Below, piece after piece: positions 1 through 9,712 of a stretch of 64,000 nt of DNA. A program made the position numbers and the translations under genes. The DNA comes from Enterovibrio gelatinilyticus. GTDB lineage: Bacteria > Pseudomonadota > Gammaproteobacteria > Enterobacterales > Vibrionaceae. Below the pieces are notes generated by a model that was given only the letters and a program-made list of their open reading frames with translations, made no database searches and was not told where the DNA came from. Where the stretch lies: contig NZ_JAJUBC010000033.1 of the NCBI RefSeq assembly GCF_028683095.1, positions 1 through 64,000 on the forward strand, in the 5' to 3' direction. How positions within the stretch are numbered: position 1 is the stretch's first letter; every line of letters begins with the position of its first letter.

Positions 1-3
1 AGA

Positions 4-36
4 CCCCCAATAATTGGTTGTCCAACTATTGGGGGG
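4..36. terminator. Strong hairpin downstream of the Spo0M-like gene
   Basis: A near-perfect inverted repeat: the arm at 4-17 pairs with 22-35 over 13 of 14 positions around a 4-base loop. It lies 47 bases past the stop of the minus-strand Spo0M-like gene. Neither strand shows a clear T-run, so it may be an RNA-stabilising stem rather than a classical intrinsic terminator. Confidence 0.5.
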
Positions 37-82
37 CAGTTCAAACGCAGGCTTTTCAATTTGGTCGTTTGTGGTGTAGAGC

Positions 83-823
83 TTAAGCTCTTAGCGTTGC
101 AGCCAATGCTTGCTCAACTTCACCTTGTGACGCATCACGTGAAATTGTGAATGAACGGAACATGTCGCCACGGCCTAGGGCGCGGTCAATTTCTGCCAAG
201 CAGTGGATTCGACTACCATCAAGGATGAATGAAAGTTCGATTTCACGACGGTTAAACAGGCCACTGTTTTGGAATTCTAGTTCCTGATAACAACCTGATT
301 GCGAAGAAAACCCATCGCCACGCAGATGACCTTTTTCTACATCGGCTTTCACCATGCTAAAACCTTCACGCTCCAACACATCCAGCGCACGTTGAACGGC
401 TGGAAGTGGGCGAATTTCAAGATAATCTCGATCACTTGGGTCTATGGCAAATTCAATGTCTAGAGTGGTCTCTACCCAGACATGGCACTTATTTGAACGC
501 GCATTCACTGCAGTGATTGGCGTTTCTTGGTGAGGAACCAATTCAAAAGGAAGAACCTTTTCTTCCCCTGGTTGGATAACGAACTGATCGTTGGCTTGTA
601 GTGAACCAAGCACGAATGTTTGATAGCTAACACCAGAGTCCGATTCTACCTTTACTTCTGTGCAAAGCTTTAGCGTGATAGCGTCTACCTGCTGTTCAAT
701 GTCTCCACCTTTAATGAGAACGACGCCCTTGAGCGTCTCTCCTTGATAGACAGACTCATTGTGCAAAAGTGTGTCTACGGTGGCAGCGCCAATGCCCAGC
801 GACGCTTTGAGTTTCTTGAACAT
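83..823 (-). CDS. Spo0M-like (sporulation-control) arrestin-fold protein
   Basis: 246 residues matching the SpoOM/Spo0M family in overall pattern: an N-terminal start MFKKLKASLGIG, the alternation of GxTLKGVVLIKGG-like beta strands, and a C-terminal half with FNRREIELSFILDG and a short Asp/Gly-rich turn (DRALGRGDMFRS). The family consists of soluble beta-sandwich (arrestin-like) proteins. Its bacterial role outside Bacillus sporulation control is not established, and this organism does not sporulate. The ATG at 823 is preceded by AAGGAT on the minus strand, which supports this start. It is monocistronic as far as can be seen, with a strong hairpin after the stop. Family assignment is confident; cellular function is unknown. 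Confidence 0.85.
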   Translation of the reverse strand: MFKKLKASLGIGAATVDTLLHNESVYQGETLKGVVLIKGGDIEQQVDAITLKLCTEVKVESDSGVSYQTFVLGSLQANDQFVIQPGEEKVLPFELVPHQETPITAVNARSNKCHVWVETTLDIEFAIDPSDRDYLEIRPLPAVQRALDVLEREGFSMVKADVEKGHLRGDGFSSQSGCYQELEFQNSGLFNRREIELSFILDGSRIHCLAEIDRALGRGDMFRSFTISRDASQGEVEQALAATLRA

Positions 824-974
824 GTTAATCCTTGTTATGTGTCAAACCTATGTTTCTGTTTACACAACCATCTGGGTTTTCGCAAGCAACAACCTTGATA
901 CAGGTATCGGTTTGCGCAAAATTCCGAGAGATCGCCGATGATTTTGATTTTTCCTGCTGGATCTTTGAATGTAG

Positions 975-1754
975 CTAGGCAGCCTTGGTTGGTGTGCCGC
1001 TATGAAAACGAAATAGGTCATCGGGTGCTTGAATGAGTTCAGCCTCTCGTTCGCCAATATGACGAATGCGATCACTGATGTCTTCACCGGCTATGCTGGC
1101 TGCCAATCGAAGGTAGTCTTGATAATGGCGCGCTTCTGAGCGTAGTAACGAGATATAAAACTTTCGCAATTCCTCATCCAAATACGGCGCCACCTTAGCG
1201 AATCGCTCACAAGAACGCGCTTCGATATAGGCACCAACAATCAACTTATCAATCAAGGTTGCAGGCTCATGCGTACGAACAGATGACATGAGCCCTTTGG
1301 CATAGCGGCCTGCGGGCAGAGATAAATACGGCATGTCGCGCTTATCCATGATCTCAATAACTTGTTCAAAGTGGTGAAACTCTTCTTTAATCAAGCGAAC
1401 CATTTTGTCGATCAGTTCTTGCCCGTGTTCAAAGCCAGCTTTTGGGGTTAGCGGGGCGCTTAGGCCATTTTTTTTGCCGTTGAACAGGCCATTTCGCTGA
1501 CGCTTGTATACAAAGTCTTCATATGGCTTTGACCAAGCGAGTAAGAGCGAGCCGCTGTCACTATCAATGGCGTATTTACGGATTAACCACATCGCCGTTT
1601 GGCTGGCTTTCAGCTCGCAGTTTGCATGGTCGCGAAGCAGGATGGTTTCATTTTCTGGCTTTATAGCCTCATCGACCCAAGCTTGTGGGGTATCGCAATG
1701 TAAGAAGCCACGAACGGGCTCAAGAAGGCTTTCTAGTTCTTGGTTTAATGACAT
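975..1754 (-). CDS. miaE: tRNA-(ms2io6A)-hydroxylase MiaE
   Basis: 259 residues with the MiaE pattern. MiaE is a non-haem di-iron monooxygenase that hydroxylates the isopentenyl group of 2-methylthio-N6-isopentenyladenosine at tRNA position 37. Iron-ligand segments of the ferritin-like four-helix bundle are visible: ANCELKAS near residue 45, EEFHHFEQV near 130, EARSCERF near 180 and EARHYQDY near 210. Length is normal for the family. The start ATG at 1754 has only a weak upstream Shine-Dalgarno (AAGGATAAC about 15 bases away). It stands alone between two intergenic gaps. The enzyme family is known from Salmonella and many Vibrionaceae and depends on MiaA/MiaB, which are not in this window. 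Confidence 0.93.
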   Translation of the reverse strand: MSLNQELESLLEPVRGFLHCDTPQAWVDEAIKPENETILLRDHANCELKASQTAMWLIRKYAIDSDSGSLLLAWSKPYEDFVYKRQRNGLFNGKKNGLSAPLTPKAGFEHGQELIDKMVRLIKEEFHHFEQVIEIMDKRDMPYLSLPAGRYAKGLMSSVRTHEPATLIDKLIVGAYIEARSCERFAKVAPYLDEELRKFYISLLRSEARHYQDYLRLAASIAGEDISDRIRHIGEREAELIQAPDDLFRFHSGTPTKAA

Positions 1755-1884
1755 GGGTCGGGTCTTGTTATCCTTTGAAGGTCTTGATTATACAAGTGAT
1801 GAGATGTGTGACAAACACTCCTGACATGTTCTGTCAGTAGGTGGCAGTAAGCTTCTCTCAACCCAAACAAAAGGAGAGAGTACC

Positions 1885-2202
1885 ATGGAAAACGTTGTTG
1901 AAACCGTTCGCTTTAAATTGGTAGAAGGCACAGACATTCAGGCATTTGTTGTGGCTGCAGAAAAGACAGAGTCGTTCATTCGTGATTTTGAAGGATTTCA
2001 GTATCGTTCGTTGAGCTACAATGCTGATTCACAACTTTGGACGGACATTGTGTATTGGGCATCCATGGAAAATGCTGTTGCCGCTTCAGAGCAGTTTATG
2101 TCGTTTGAAGCTGCACAACAGCTGGTGGCATTTATTGACCCTACGTCGCTTGTCATGGCGCACGATTACGTCAAAATGAGTGTATGCAGTTCTACGATGT
2201 AA
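1885..2202 (+). CDS. Small ABM-like (dimeric alpha/beta barrel) protein
   Basis: 105 residues, start ATG at 1885 preceded by AAAGGAGAG. The spacing of predicted strands and helices (ETVRFKLVEGT, AAEKTESFIRDFEGF, LWTDIVYWASMENA, EQFMSFEAAQQLVAFID) resembles the antibiotic-biosynthesis-monooxygenase / stress-responsive dimeric alpha-beta barrel superfamily. No catalytic residues can be assigned. It is followed after 22 bases by a WYL-domain regulator on the same strand, so the two are probably co-transcribed. The substrate, if any, cannot be read from the sequence. Confidence 0.7.
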   Translation: MENVVETVRFKLVEGTDIQAFVVAAEKTESFIRDFEGFQYRSLSYNADSQLWTDIVYWASMENAVAASEQFMSFEAAQQLVAFIDPTSLVMAHDYVKMSVCSSTM

Positions 2203-2224
2203 ATCTGATTGATAGGAAGAGTGA

Positions 2225-2902
2225 ATGAGTAAGTCGGAGCGTTTGTTTGAGCTGTTGACCCTGTTGCGCTCAAAGCGTTACGCGGTGACAGCGAAAGCAC
2301 TGTCAGAAGAGCTAGGTGTCAGCGAACGCACGATTTACCGAGATGTCCAATCTCTGCTGTTATCAGGTGTCCCTATTGAGGGTGAAGCAGGGGTTGGGTA
2401 TTTGATTGGTAAGGGATCTCATCTCCCGCCATTGATGTTCACCGAAGAAGAAATGTTGGCTGTCGAACTTGGTATGAGAATGGTAAGGGCGTGGTCGGAC
2501 AAACGCCTTGCATCCGCCTCTGAATCCGCTTCCCGCAAAATTCAGTCTATCTTACCTGAACACTTAAAAGCGCAAATTGAAAATTGCCTCCTTGCTGTGC
2601 CCGCTTTTCATGTTGAAAGCGAAGATGCCGCGCGGGGCGATGTGTTACGTTCTGCTGCATCCAATAAAGTGAAAGTGCGTATCGAGTACGAAACGGGGGA
2701 AGGGGTAGTGAGTGAGCGGATTATCCATCCTCTAGGCCAGGTTTACTGGGGTAAAGTTTGGACGCTGGTGACATGGTGCGAATTGCGAGACGCGTATCGA
2801 AATTTTCGTCTTGATCGTATTAAAACGGTGCATGTATTGGACGAGGGCTTTGATGTCTCACCCACGAAGAATTTTCAGCACTTCATGTCTTTGTGTTGTT
2901 AG
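2225..2902 (+). CDS. HTH/WYL-domain transcriptional regulator (YafY/DeoR-like)
   Basis: 225 residues. Residues 1-60 form a DeoR/HTH_11-type winged helix (SKSERLFELLTLLRSKRY, LGVSERTIYRDVQSLLLSGVPI). The C-terminal half (about 130-215) is a WYL domain with KVRIEYETGEG, HPLGQVYWGKVWTLVTWCE and a basic YRNFRLDRI segment. WYL domains are ligand sensors that bind nucleotides or nucleic acid in several systems. SD GGAAGAG lies 5 bases before the ATG. The upstream 105-residue gene is 22 bases away and is a plausible co-regulated partner. No defence or CRISPR genes are adjacent, so a housekeeping metabolic role is more likely than a defence role. Confidence 0.85.
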   Translation: MSKSERLFELLTLLRSKRYAVTAKALSEELGVSERTIYRDVQSLLLSGVPIEGEAGVGYLIGKGSHLPPLMFTEEEMLAVELGMRMVRAWSDKRLASASESASRKIQSILPEHLKAQIENCLLAVPAFHVESEDAARGDVLRSAASNKVKVRIEYETGEGVVSERIIHPLGQVYWGKVWTLVTWCELRDAYRNFRLDRIKTVHVLDEGFDVSPTKNFQHFMSLCC

Positions 2903-3275
2903 ATAAACAACGTTTTAAATTTCAATGCCGACTTGTCGCAATGGCTACGAAAGGTAATATCTACTGGTACTGTTACTCTATTATTAAAGCCTCGAACTGT
3001 ATTATTGATTCTATCGATGATATCAATTTATCTTTGTAATTTATTGATGAGTGCTATTTTTAAACCTGTTGTGAAATTGATAGATCAAACAAAATTTCAG
3101 CAACAGAATGTCATACACTTATTAAGTTATAGTTCCGCATCACATGTATGATTATTTAGTCTCCACTGATTGTTTTTTTGTGCAGTCTCGGGTGTTATTA
3201 ACTACCTAATTTATCCACACTCTTTTCTTATCTGTTTTTTCACCTTTGGTTAGAAAAATATAAAAGAGAGGAATC
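2903..3275. other. AT-rich intergenic region without a supportable gene
   Basis: This 373-base gap is AT-rich. A 72-codon frame at 2933-3151 lacks a Shine-Dalgarno and has no recognisable protein features. No convincing terminator or tRNA is seen. The last 20 bases carry the GAGAGGAA ribosome-binding site of the following lipoprotein gene. Confidence 0.5.
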
Positions 3276-3899
3276 ATGTATAAAAAATGGTTAGTTGTCG
3301 CTGCTGTGTTGGGATCACTTACGCTATCTGGATGTGTCCGTGTGCTATCTCCAGACGAAGCAGCTCCTGAAATTAGCAATGTTTCGGCAGAAGCTTTCAA
3401 TATCGCTGTCAAGGATGCTCGCCCGTATGTCTTGGACGGCGATAAGCCTGCAAGCTTTGAAGGCTTGACGCGCTCAGCACTTGGTATTCCGTACAGTCAA
3501 AACACTGCAACGAAAGAGCCAATGGCTGATTTTATTGCAAAACGCTTACAAGCAGGGTTTAAGAATAGTGGTATTGATGTCAACATTATTCAAACTGATA
3601 TCAATACCGAAGAAAAAGATATTCTGGCGGCCAGTGCTGAAATAGGAAAGAAAGGCATACTTGTCGTACTTAATGAATGGAAGTATGACTATCACTCATT
3701 CAGCGATAACTCTTGGTATGATATTGAGGTGGTAATTGTTGATGCGCTTGGTAATAAGAAACTTGCTAAGCAGTTTAAAGGCGAAAATGATATTCCAGAC
3801 TTCGATGATGCTATCGTCAATGAAATGCAATTGATTTACAAAGCAAGATTTGAAGAAGTGTTTCGGGATGAGAGTGTGAGGAAAGCCCTTATGAATTAA
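3276..3899 (+). CDS. YajG-like putative lipoprotein
   Basis: 207 residues with a lipoprotein signal peptide: basic MYKKW, a hydrophobic stretch and the lipobox LSGC with Cys at residue 20. The mature part alternates strands and helices (FNIAVKDARPY, DFIAKRLQAGFKNSGIDVNI, KKGILVVLNEWKYDYHSF, FDDAIVNEMQLIYKARF). That layout resembles YajG-type lipoproteins, but similarity is not strong enough for a name. SD GAGAGGAA precedes the ATG. It is monocistronic, closed by a bidirectional terminator at 3903-3931. Function unknown; outer-membrane or inner-membrane anchoring cannot be decided with certainty. Confidence 0.75.
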   Translation: MYKKWLVVAAVLGSLTLSGCVRVLSPDEAAPEISNVSAEAFNIAVKDARPYVLDGDKPASFEGLTRSALGIPYSQNTATKEPMADFIAKRLQAGFKNSGIDVNIIQTDINTEEKDILAASAEIGKKGILVVLNEWKYDYHSFSDNSWYDIEVVIVDALGNKKLAKQFKGENDIPDFDDAIVNEMQLIYKARFEEVFRDESVRKALMN

Positions 3900-3902
3900 A
3901 CA

Positions 3903-3931
3903 AAAAAGCGAGCTAACTAGCTCGCTTTTTT
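3903..3931. terminator. Bidirectional intrinsic terminator
   Basis: Stem GCGAGCTA / TAGCTCGC (3908-3915 with 3918-3925), flanked by an A-run and a T-run. It serves the lipoprotein gene (+) and the convergent SulP gene (-). Confidence 0.9.
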
Positions 3932-3958
3932 CGTTTATAACAAGGAGGCTACAAAGTT

Positions 3959-5710
3959 TTATCCCAACAAATCATCTGCAACTTTGTAGCTTGGATCTTC
4001 AATGTGGTTGATTTCAACCAAGCTGCCTGCCTTCGTTAGCAGCGCTCTACAGTCATGTGACAAATGGCGAAGGTGCAGTGTTTTTCCTGCCTTGTTGTAG
4101 CGGTCTGCCAAGGTATCAATGGCTTCAATGGCTGAATGGTCAGCGACTCGCGACTTACCAAAATCAACGATAACGTCATCTGGGTCGTTTTGTGCGTCAA
4201 ACAATTCAAGGAAGTTGGCGACTGAACCAAAGAACAGTGGGCCATTCACTTCATAGACTTTGGAGCCTTCTTCGTTGGTGTGGCTTGATGCGTAGATATG
4301 CTTAGCGTGTTCCCAAGCAAAGATGAGTGCAGAAACAATCACACCCACAATCACAGCGATAGCCAAGTCAGTCATAACCGTTACGACAGTCACGAGGACA
4401 ATGACGAAGAAATCTTGTTTTGGAACACGGCGTGCAAGCTTGAAGGTTGCCCACTCAAACGTACCAATAACGACCATGAACATCACACCAACCAATGCTG
4501 CTAGTGGGATCATCTCAATGAGTGATGACGTGAACAAGATGAAGCAAAGTAGGGCAATGGCAGCAACAATACCTGATAAGCGGCCACGACCACCTGAGTT
4601 TACATTGATCATTGATTGACCAATCATGGCACAGCCACCCATTGCACCGAACACAGAACAGGTAACGTTTGCAACACCTTGACCTACACATTCGCGGTTA
4701 CCGCGACCACGTGTACCAGTCATCTCATCAATAACGGTCAGTGTTAGTAGTGACTCGATGAGACCGACAGCAGCAAGAATCAGCGCATAAGGCAGGATGA
4801 TGTAAATGGTTTCTAGGTTAAACGGCACCGAAGGGAATGAAAACGTTGGTAGCGTACCCGCTAATGTTGCGTTCTCATCACCACTCATTGCGCGGAGGAA
4901 GTCGACTACGTTACGTGTATCCAAGTCCAACATCACAACAGCGACCGTTACACCAACAATCGCAACCAACGATGAAGGGACTGACGTGGTCAGTTTCGGC
5001 AGGAAGTGAATAATTGCCATGGTTGCTATCACCAACCCTGACATTATCATCATCTCACTACCCCAAAAATTCACAATGGAGTCGAAAGACACGGTTTGAC
5101 CTAGTAGTCCTGGTGAATATTTGACTAGTAAATAAATCGCAAAGACAACGATCGGGACTGGTAGTGTCCTCATGATGTTGTCGTGTTGTTTGAAAGAAAA
5201 AACAGCTGCAGCAATAACTGCAACAATAGAAAGTAGCGAAACCAAACCTTCCATACCCGGTAACCATACCATCTCACCAAACTCGTTTGGTGCTCTGAAC
5301 TGCCCTAGCTGTGCAAGGAAGATAACGATAGCAAGACCGTTAACAAAGCCAATCATCACAGGGTGCGGAACCATGCGGATAAATTTACCTAGCTTGAATA
5401 CACCTGCAGAGACCTGAATGAGACCGGCAAGCATCACTGCGGCAAAGAGGTATTGGATACCGTGCTGAGCGACTAGGCTGACCATAACCACTGCCATTGC
5501 ACCTGTAGCCCCGGAGATCATGCCAGGACGACCACCAAGAATGGAAGTGAGTAGACCCATAATAAAGGCGGCATAAAGACCAACCATAGGGTCGACACCA
5601 GCGACAAATGCAAAGGCGACTGCTTCTGGCACTAAGGCGAGTGCAACTGTCAGTCCCGACAGTACGTCGTTCTTGATTGAGTGTTGGGGGAATTTAGGAA
5701 ATTCAAACAT
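3959..5710 (-). CDS. SulP/SLC26-family anion permease with STAS domain
   Basis: 583 residues, many hydrophobic membrane segments in the first about 430 residues and a cytoplasmic STAS domain at about 460-560 ([40 protein letters not shown]). The SulP signature region is visible ([19 protein letters not shown] near the N-terminus, [23 protein letters not shown] in the middle). Members transport sulfate, bicarbonate or other anions, often with Na+ or H+; the substrate cannot be told from sequence alone. It is monocistronic, with AAGAAG about 12 bases before the ATG on the minus strand. It is convergent with the upstream lipoprotein gene. Confidence 0.88.
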   Translation of the reverse strand: MFEFPKFPQHSIKNDVLSGLTVALALVPEAVAFAFVAGVDPMVGLYAAFIMGLLTSILGGRPGMISGATGAMAVVMVSLVAQHGIQYLFAAVMLAGLIQVSAGVFKLGKFIRMVPHPVMIGFVNGLAIVIFLAQLGQFRAPNEFGEMVWLPGMEGLVSLLSIVAVIAAAVFSFKQHDNIMRTLPVPIVVFAIYLLVKYSPGLLGQTVSFDSIVNFWGSEMMIMSGLVIATMAIIHFLPKLTTSVPSSLVAIVGVTVAVVMLDLDTRNVVDFLRAMSGDENATLAGTLPTFSFPSVPFNLETIYIILPYALILAAVGLIESLLTLTVIDEMTGTRGRGNRECVGQGVANVTCSVFGAMGGCAMIGQSMINVNSGGRGRLSGIVAAIALLCFILFTSSLIEMIPLAALVGVMFMVVIGTFEWATFKLARRVPKQDFFVIVLVTVVTVMTDLAIAVIVGVIVSALIFAWEHAKHIYASSHTNEEGSKVYEVNGPLFFGSVANFLELFDAQNDPDDVIVDFGKSRVADHSAIEAIDTLADRYNKAGKTLHLRHLSHDCRALLTKAGSLVEINHIEDPSYKVADDLLG

Positions 5711-6021
5711 CGTGTCGGATTACTTCTTAAATATTAGTTAAAAGGCTGTCGCCAAAAAGGGAATCTGTGCCATCACATGCCGCAGACAAAAAGCGCTTGC
5801 GGATACTACCTAAAAGTGTGATTTTGTTCAATGTTAGTAGCTAATTTGTAAATATGCATGACGATAACTTCATTGAATGAACAATACGTTGGCGTTGTTG
5901 TTGTCACAGTATGAATAACGCGATTTATGGCTGGTAAAATACCCTGTCTGTGTAGTCTGTACATACAAGGCAATCACTAACGAAACAGCGACCTTTGTTC
6001 GGCAAGCCAAATCGTAGAAAT
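5711..6021. other. Intergenic region upstream of the SulP gene
   Basis: About 310 bases between the SulP start and the RNase E terminator. It must hold the SulP promoter (minus strand) but I could not single out a convincing -35/-10 pair. No gene is supportable; the 63-codon frame starting at 5995 overlaps the rne terminator and the 3' end of rne. Confidence 0.4.
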
Positions 6022-6050
6022 AAAAAAAGAGCCATGACATGCATGGCTCT
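6022..6050 (-). terminator. Intrinsic terminator of rne
   Basis: Read on the minus strand: stem AGAGCCATG / CATGGCTCT (6042-6050 with 6028-6036), loop of 5, followed by a T-run of 7. It lies 20 bases past the rne stop codon. Confidence 0.9.
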
Positions 6051-6069
6051 TTCTCTTCAAACCTTGTGC

Positions 6070-9000
6070 TTAGTAGCTAGGTTTGGTTGCAGGTGCGGTT
6101 GCGCGACTTGTCGCGACATCACTGCCTGCTTGTTTAGTTTGCACGTGCTCGTTGCGGAAATCTGCTATTGCCACTTCCATCGCTGATGCTGTGCTTTCTG
6201 GTGCAGGAGCTTTTGCCATTGGCGCAGCAACTTGACGGTAGCGAATTACTGGCGTTTCAACTGCCTTAGCGGGTTGAACAGCTGGAATTTCACTTGCTTC
6301 CATCACACCTTTTACATCGGCTTCTGGGGCAGATGCCTCAACAGGCGCTTCAGTTGTTTCGACGACAGTGTCTACAACCTCTGTCGCTGCGACTTCTTCA
6401 ACGACAACGTCTTGAGCGACAACTTCTGGTTGCGCTTCAATTGGTGCGTTAACAGCAACAGGCAACTCTTCGTTCAGGGTATCAGTACCTTCTGATTTGG
6501 CTTTCTCTTCCAACACGCTTGGTGCTGCACGGCGAGGGAATACTTTACCCATTGCCATTTCAGGGAAAGCAACACCGCCGAGTGAAGGTTTGTCTTCTGC
6601 CACAACGTGTTCAGTTTTTGGTGCTTCAACAACAGTTTCAACAACCGCTTCAGCAACAACAGGAGCTTTGATAGCAGTCTTAGACGGCCATACTTTACCC
6701 ATTGCCATTTCAGGAGAAGCAACGCCTGACTTCAATACCACTTGATTGCGTTTTTCAACAACAGAAACGACAGTTTCCATCATATCCAATTGGTCAAGAG
6801 CGTGTTCAGTTGAGGTGTTCTCGTTCTCTTCACGGTTGCTACGACGACGGCGTTGACCGCTAGCGCGCAGGTGACGAGGTGAGCGGCGATTACGACGCTT
6901 CTCGTCGCGTTGTTCAGTATCGTCCGATGCCTCTGCTGATTTTGCCAATTTTGGTACTTGTACTTCTGCTTTCGCTTCGGTGGCAACAGCATGGCCCATT
7001 TCAGCTAGCGGGTTAGCAGAAACAACTTCGGTTTCTTGCGCAGCATCTGAGACACGAACTTTCTTGTTAAGCTTACGGCGTTGACGGCGTTGTTTCACTT
7101 TCTCCGTCTTTTCCACTTTTTCTTGCTTAACAACCGGTGCCGCTTCTTCTTTCACAGGTTTCGCCACTTTCGCTGGCTGACGCTGTTCTGCCTTCTCTAC
7201 TTTCTCGACAGGCTTGCGTGTTTGTTTCTTCGCAGGCTTCTCTAGACGTTCTGTGTTGGCATTGCGCTCTGTGTTTTCAGGACGATCACGGTTGTTACGA
7301 CGTGGTTTTCTGTTGTCGTTGCGTTCATTACGCTCGTTGCGTTCGCCGCGCTCATTGTTACGACCATTTTCGTCACGCTGATTATTGCGAGAACCACGAC
7401 GAGTGCGATCTTGTGAGCGCTTGTGGTCACGACGATTACGATCTTCACGCACAGACTCTTTCGGTTTCACTTCTTCTTCAGTTTTGCCCGCAAAGAGGCC
7501 TGAGACGAATGAAACTAGGCGTGAGAATAACCCTGGTGCCGCATCTGCTGGTTTGGCAGCAGGCTTGGCTTGTTGCGCAGGCATTGGTGATGCTGGTGCA
7601 GTGAAGCTCTGAAGAGCAGGCTCTTCACGTTTCTTAACGATACGTTCTGCGGGAGCATCTTCTTTGCTCTCTGCTTCACGAATGGCTTCTAGTTGCTGTG
7701 GAAGCTCGTAAGACAGCGTTGTGTTTTCATCACCACCACGAACACGTACTACTTCAAAGTGCGGCGTTTCCATGTTGGCGTTAGGAACCACGATAACGCG
7801 TACGTTATGGTACTTCTCTACGTGCTGAACAGAACGACGCTTTTCATTCAGAAGGTAAGAGGCAACAGGAACAGGAACAATCGCCATGACTTGCGACGTG
7901 TTCTCTTTCAGTGCTTCTTCTTCAATTAAACGAAGGATAGACAGCGACAGTGATTCGTTATCACGCACAACACCCGTACCTGTACAACGAGGACAGATAT
8001 GGTGGCTTGCTTCAGCCAAAGATGGGCTCAAGCGTTGGCGAGACATTTCTAGCAGACCAAAGCGAGAAATACGACCGATCTGGACGCGTGCACGATCCAT
8101 ACGAACCGCTTCACGAAGACGGTTTTCAACTTCACGTTGGTGACGAACTGGCGTCATATCGATGAAGTCGATAACAACGAGGCCACCAAGGTCACGTAGA
8201 CGCAATTGACGTGCAATCTCATCTGCTGCTTCAAGGTTGGTTTGCAGCGCGGTTTCTTCGATATCTGAACCCTTTGTTGCACGAGCAGAGTTGATGTCGA
8301 TAGAGGTTAGTGCTTCCGTTGGGTCAATAACAATTGAACCGCCTGATGGCAAACGAACTTCACGTTGGAACGCAGATTCAATCTGGCTCTCGATTTGGTA
8401 GTGGCTGAAAAGCGGTACTTCGCCTTCATAGTATTTAACACGCTGCAGGAAATCAGGACGTGTCGCCTGAATACGCTCACGAGCTTGGTTATATACTTTT
8501 TCGCTATCGATCAGCACTTCACCAATATCACGGCGAAGGTAATCGCGGAATGCGCGAGCGATAACATCACTTTCTTGGTAGATCAGGAATGGTGAAACTT
8601 TCGTTTCTGCTGCACCCTGGATACGTTCCCAGTTGTTTAACAGGTACTTCAAGTCCCACTCGAGTTCTTCTGCAGATTTACCTACGCCAGCAGTGCGAAC
8701 GATCAGACCCATGCCTTGTGGCAGAGTTAGACCAGACATTGCTTCTTTAAGTTGGCTGCGCTCTTCACCTTCGATGCGACGAGAAATACCGCCAGCACGA
8801 GGGTTATTAGGCATAAGAACCAAGTAGCTACCCGCAAGAGAAATGAAAGTGGTCAGGGCTGCGCCTTTGTTACCACGTTCTTCTTTATCAACCTGGACAA
8901 TCACTTCTTGGCCTTCTTTCAACACTTCTTTAATGTTGGGACGGCCTTGATAGCTGTAGTTGTCTGGGAAATATTCGCGAGCAATTTCTTTAAGAGGAAG

Positions 9001-9201
9001 GAAGCCGTGACGCTCTGAACCGTAGTCTACAAATGCTGCTTCAAGACTGGGTTCAATGCGGGTAATACGACCTTTATAGATGTTTGCTTTCTTCGATTCA
9101 TGACCAGAGCTTTCGATATCTAGATCGTATAAGCGCTGACCGTCAACCAATGCGACGCGCAACTCTTCTTTTTGAGTTGCGTTGATCAACATTCTTTTCA
9201 T
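6070..9201 (-). CDS. rne: Ribonuclease E
   Basis: 1043 residues from the ATG at 9201, which gives the conserved N-terminus [20 protein letters not shown]. An upstream in-frame start at 9261 would add 20 unconserved residues. The N-terminal half is the catalytic core: S1 domain (about 35-125), 5' sensor and DNase-I-like region with the catalytic Asp residues in [10 protein letters not shown] and LVVIDFIDM, and the Zn-link CPRCTGTG near residue 405. The C-terminal half is low-complexity and Arg/Glu/Ala-rich, as in degradosome scaffolds. An amphipathic [17 protein letters not shown] near residues 555-575 fits a membrane-targeting helix. A duplicated PEMAMGKV motif lies late in the tail. Role: endonucleolytic mRNA decay and rRNA/tRNA processing. 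A long leader precedes it. Confidence 0.97.
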   Translation of the reverse strand: MKRMLINATQKEELRVALVDGQRLYDLDIESSGHESKKANIYKGRITRIEPSLEAAFVDYGSERHGFLPLKEIAREYFPDNYSYQGRPNIKEVLKEGQEVIVQVDKEERGNKGAALTTFISLAGSYLVLMPNNPRAGGISRRIEGEERSQLKEAMSGLTLPQGMGLIVRTAGVGKSAEELEWDLKYLLNNWERIQGAAETKVSPFLIYQESDVIARAFRDYLRRDIGEVLIDSEKVYNQARERIQATRPDFLQRVKYYEGEVPLFSHYQIESQIESAFQREVRLPSGGSIVIDPTEALTSIDINSARATKGSDIEETALQTNLEAADEIARQLRLRDLGGLVVIDFIDMTPVRHQREVENRLREAVRMDRARVQIGRISRFGLLEMSRQRLSPSLAEASHHICPRCTGTGVVRDNESLSLSILRLIEEEALKENTSQVMAIVPVPVASYLLNEKRRSVQHVEKYHNVRVIVVPNANMETPHFEVVRVRGGDENTTLSYELPQQLEAIREAESKEDAPAERIVKKREEPALQSFTAPASPMPAQQAKPAAKPADAAPGLFSRLVSFVSGLFAGKTEEEVKPKESVREDRNRRDHKRSQDRTRRGSRNNQRDENGRNNERGERNERNERNDNRKPRRNNRDRPENTERNANTERLEKPAKKQTRKPVEKVEKAEQRQPAKVAKPVKEEAAPVVKQEKVEKTEKVKQRRQRRKLNKKVRVSDAAQETEVVSANPLAEMGHAVATEAKAEVQVPKLAKSAEASDDTEQRDEKRRNRRSPRHLRASGQRRRRSNREENENTSTEHALDQLDMMETVVSVVEKRNQVVLKSGVASPEMAMGKVWPSKTAIKAPVVAEAVVETVVEAPKTEHVVAEDKPSLGGVAFPEMAMGKVFPRRAAPSVLEEKAKSEGTDTLNEELPVAVNAPIEAQPEVVAQDVVVEEVAATEVVDTVVETTEAPVEASAPEADVKGVMEASEIPAVQPAKAVETPVIRYRQVAAPMAKAPAPESTASAMEVAIADFRNEHVQTKQAGSDVATSRATAPATKPSY
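6541..6723 (-). repeat. 33-bp direct repeat inside rne encoding PEMAMGKV twice
   Basis: Segments 6541-6573 and 6691-6723 are almost identical (about 30 of 33 bases) and exactly 150 bases apart. They encode [11 protein letters not shown](W/F)P twice in the scaffold half of RNase E. Confidence 0.85.
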
Positions 9202-9697
9202 ATCAAATTTTTCTCGATTATTTGTTGTTATTAGTTGTCGGATACGAGACAAAAAACGCAATGCTGCCAGGTCCCAAGTCTGACATTAATGCAACCTCAC
9301 GGCTGGAAAATCAGGGACGCTCTAGGGCACTACTCATCGACCCACTGACGCGGAAATCAGAAATCACTCCGCCTTATCCAGTCGGCTCTTCGCCACAAAT
9401 GGCGATAGTCTCTTTGACACTGGTTATTTATCCCGTCGTGCCAACAAACTAACGGGTGCTTTATTCCTCATGTCTTACGCCAATTGCTGCATGATTAAGA
9501 CGTACTGAACTCTCAGCGAATCTGTTACTACTTTGAGATAGTGCCGTGAATAGTCATTCGTCTTGGAAAAAGCGGTAAAAATTTACTCTATTTGTCGACT
9601 TTTTAGTCGTGGCGTGCAAAAAAGCTGCTAACTTTCCTGCATTACGGCGCAACTATAACAGGGTCACTTTTTTGCAGCAAACTACTTTGATGCAATG
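9202..9697 (-). promoter_or_regulatory. rne 5' leader region
   Basis: About 500 bases separate rne from the divergent rluC. RNase E mRNAs of gammaproteobacteria carry a long structured leader through which the enzyme autoregulates its own message. Here a clear small hairpin CGCCA-N4-TGGCG lies at 9391-9404, and the strand-specific segment GGATAAGGCGGAGTG (reverse complement around 9366-9380) is a candidate conserved leader element. I could not locate the rne promoter with confidence. No coding sequence is supportable here. Confidence 0.5.
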
Positions 9698-9712
9698 TAG
9701 AATCGAACCCCT
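9698..9712 (+). promoter_or_regulatory. rluC -10 element with implied leaderless transcript
   Basis: TAGAAT at 9698-9703 is followed by exactly nine bases and then the rluC ATG at 9713. A start about 7 bases past the -10 would leave a 5' leader of only about 3 bases. No Shine-Dalgarno is possible. The -35 is poor (best TTGCAG at 9672 with a too-long spacer). Confidence 0.6.

Noticed and set aside
2933-3151. 72-codon frame in the AT-rich gap
   Set aside because: No SD, no conserved motif, and typical of random AT-rich frames.
7137-7604. 155-codon frame antisense to the rne tail
   Set aside because: Shadow of the Arg/Glu-rich scaffold of RNase E, with odd Cys/His composition and no SD.
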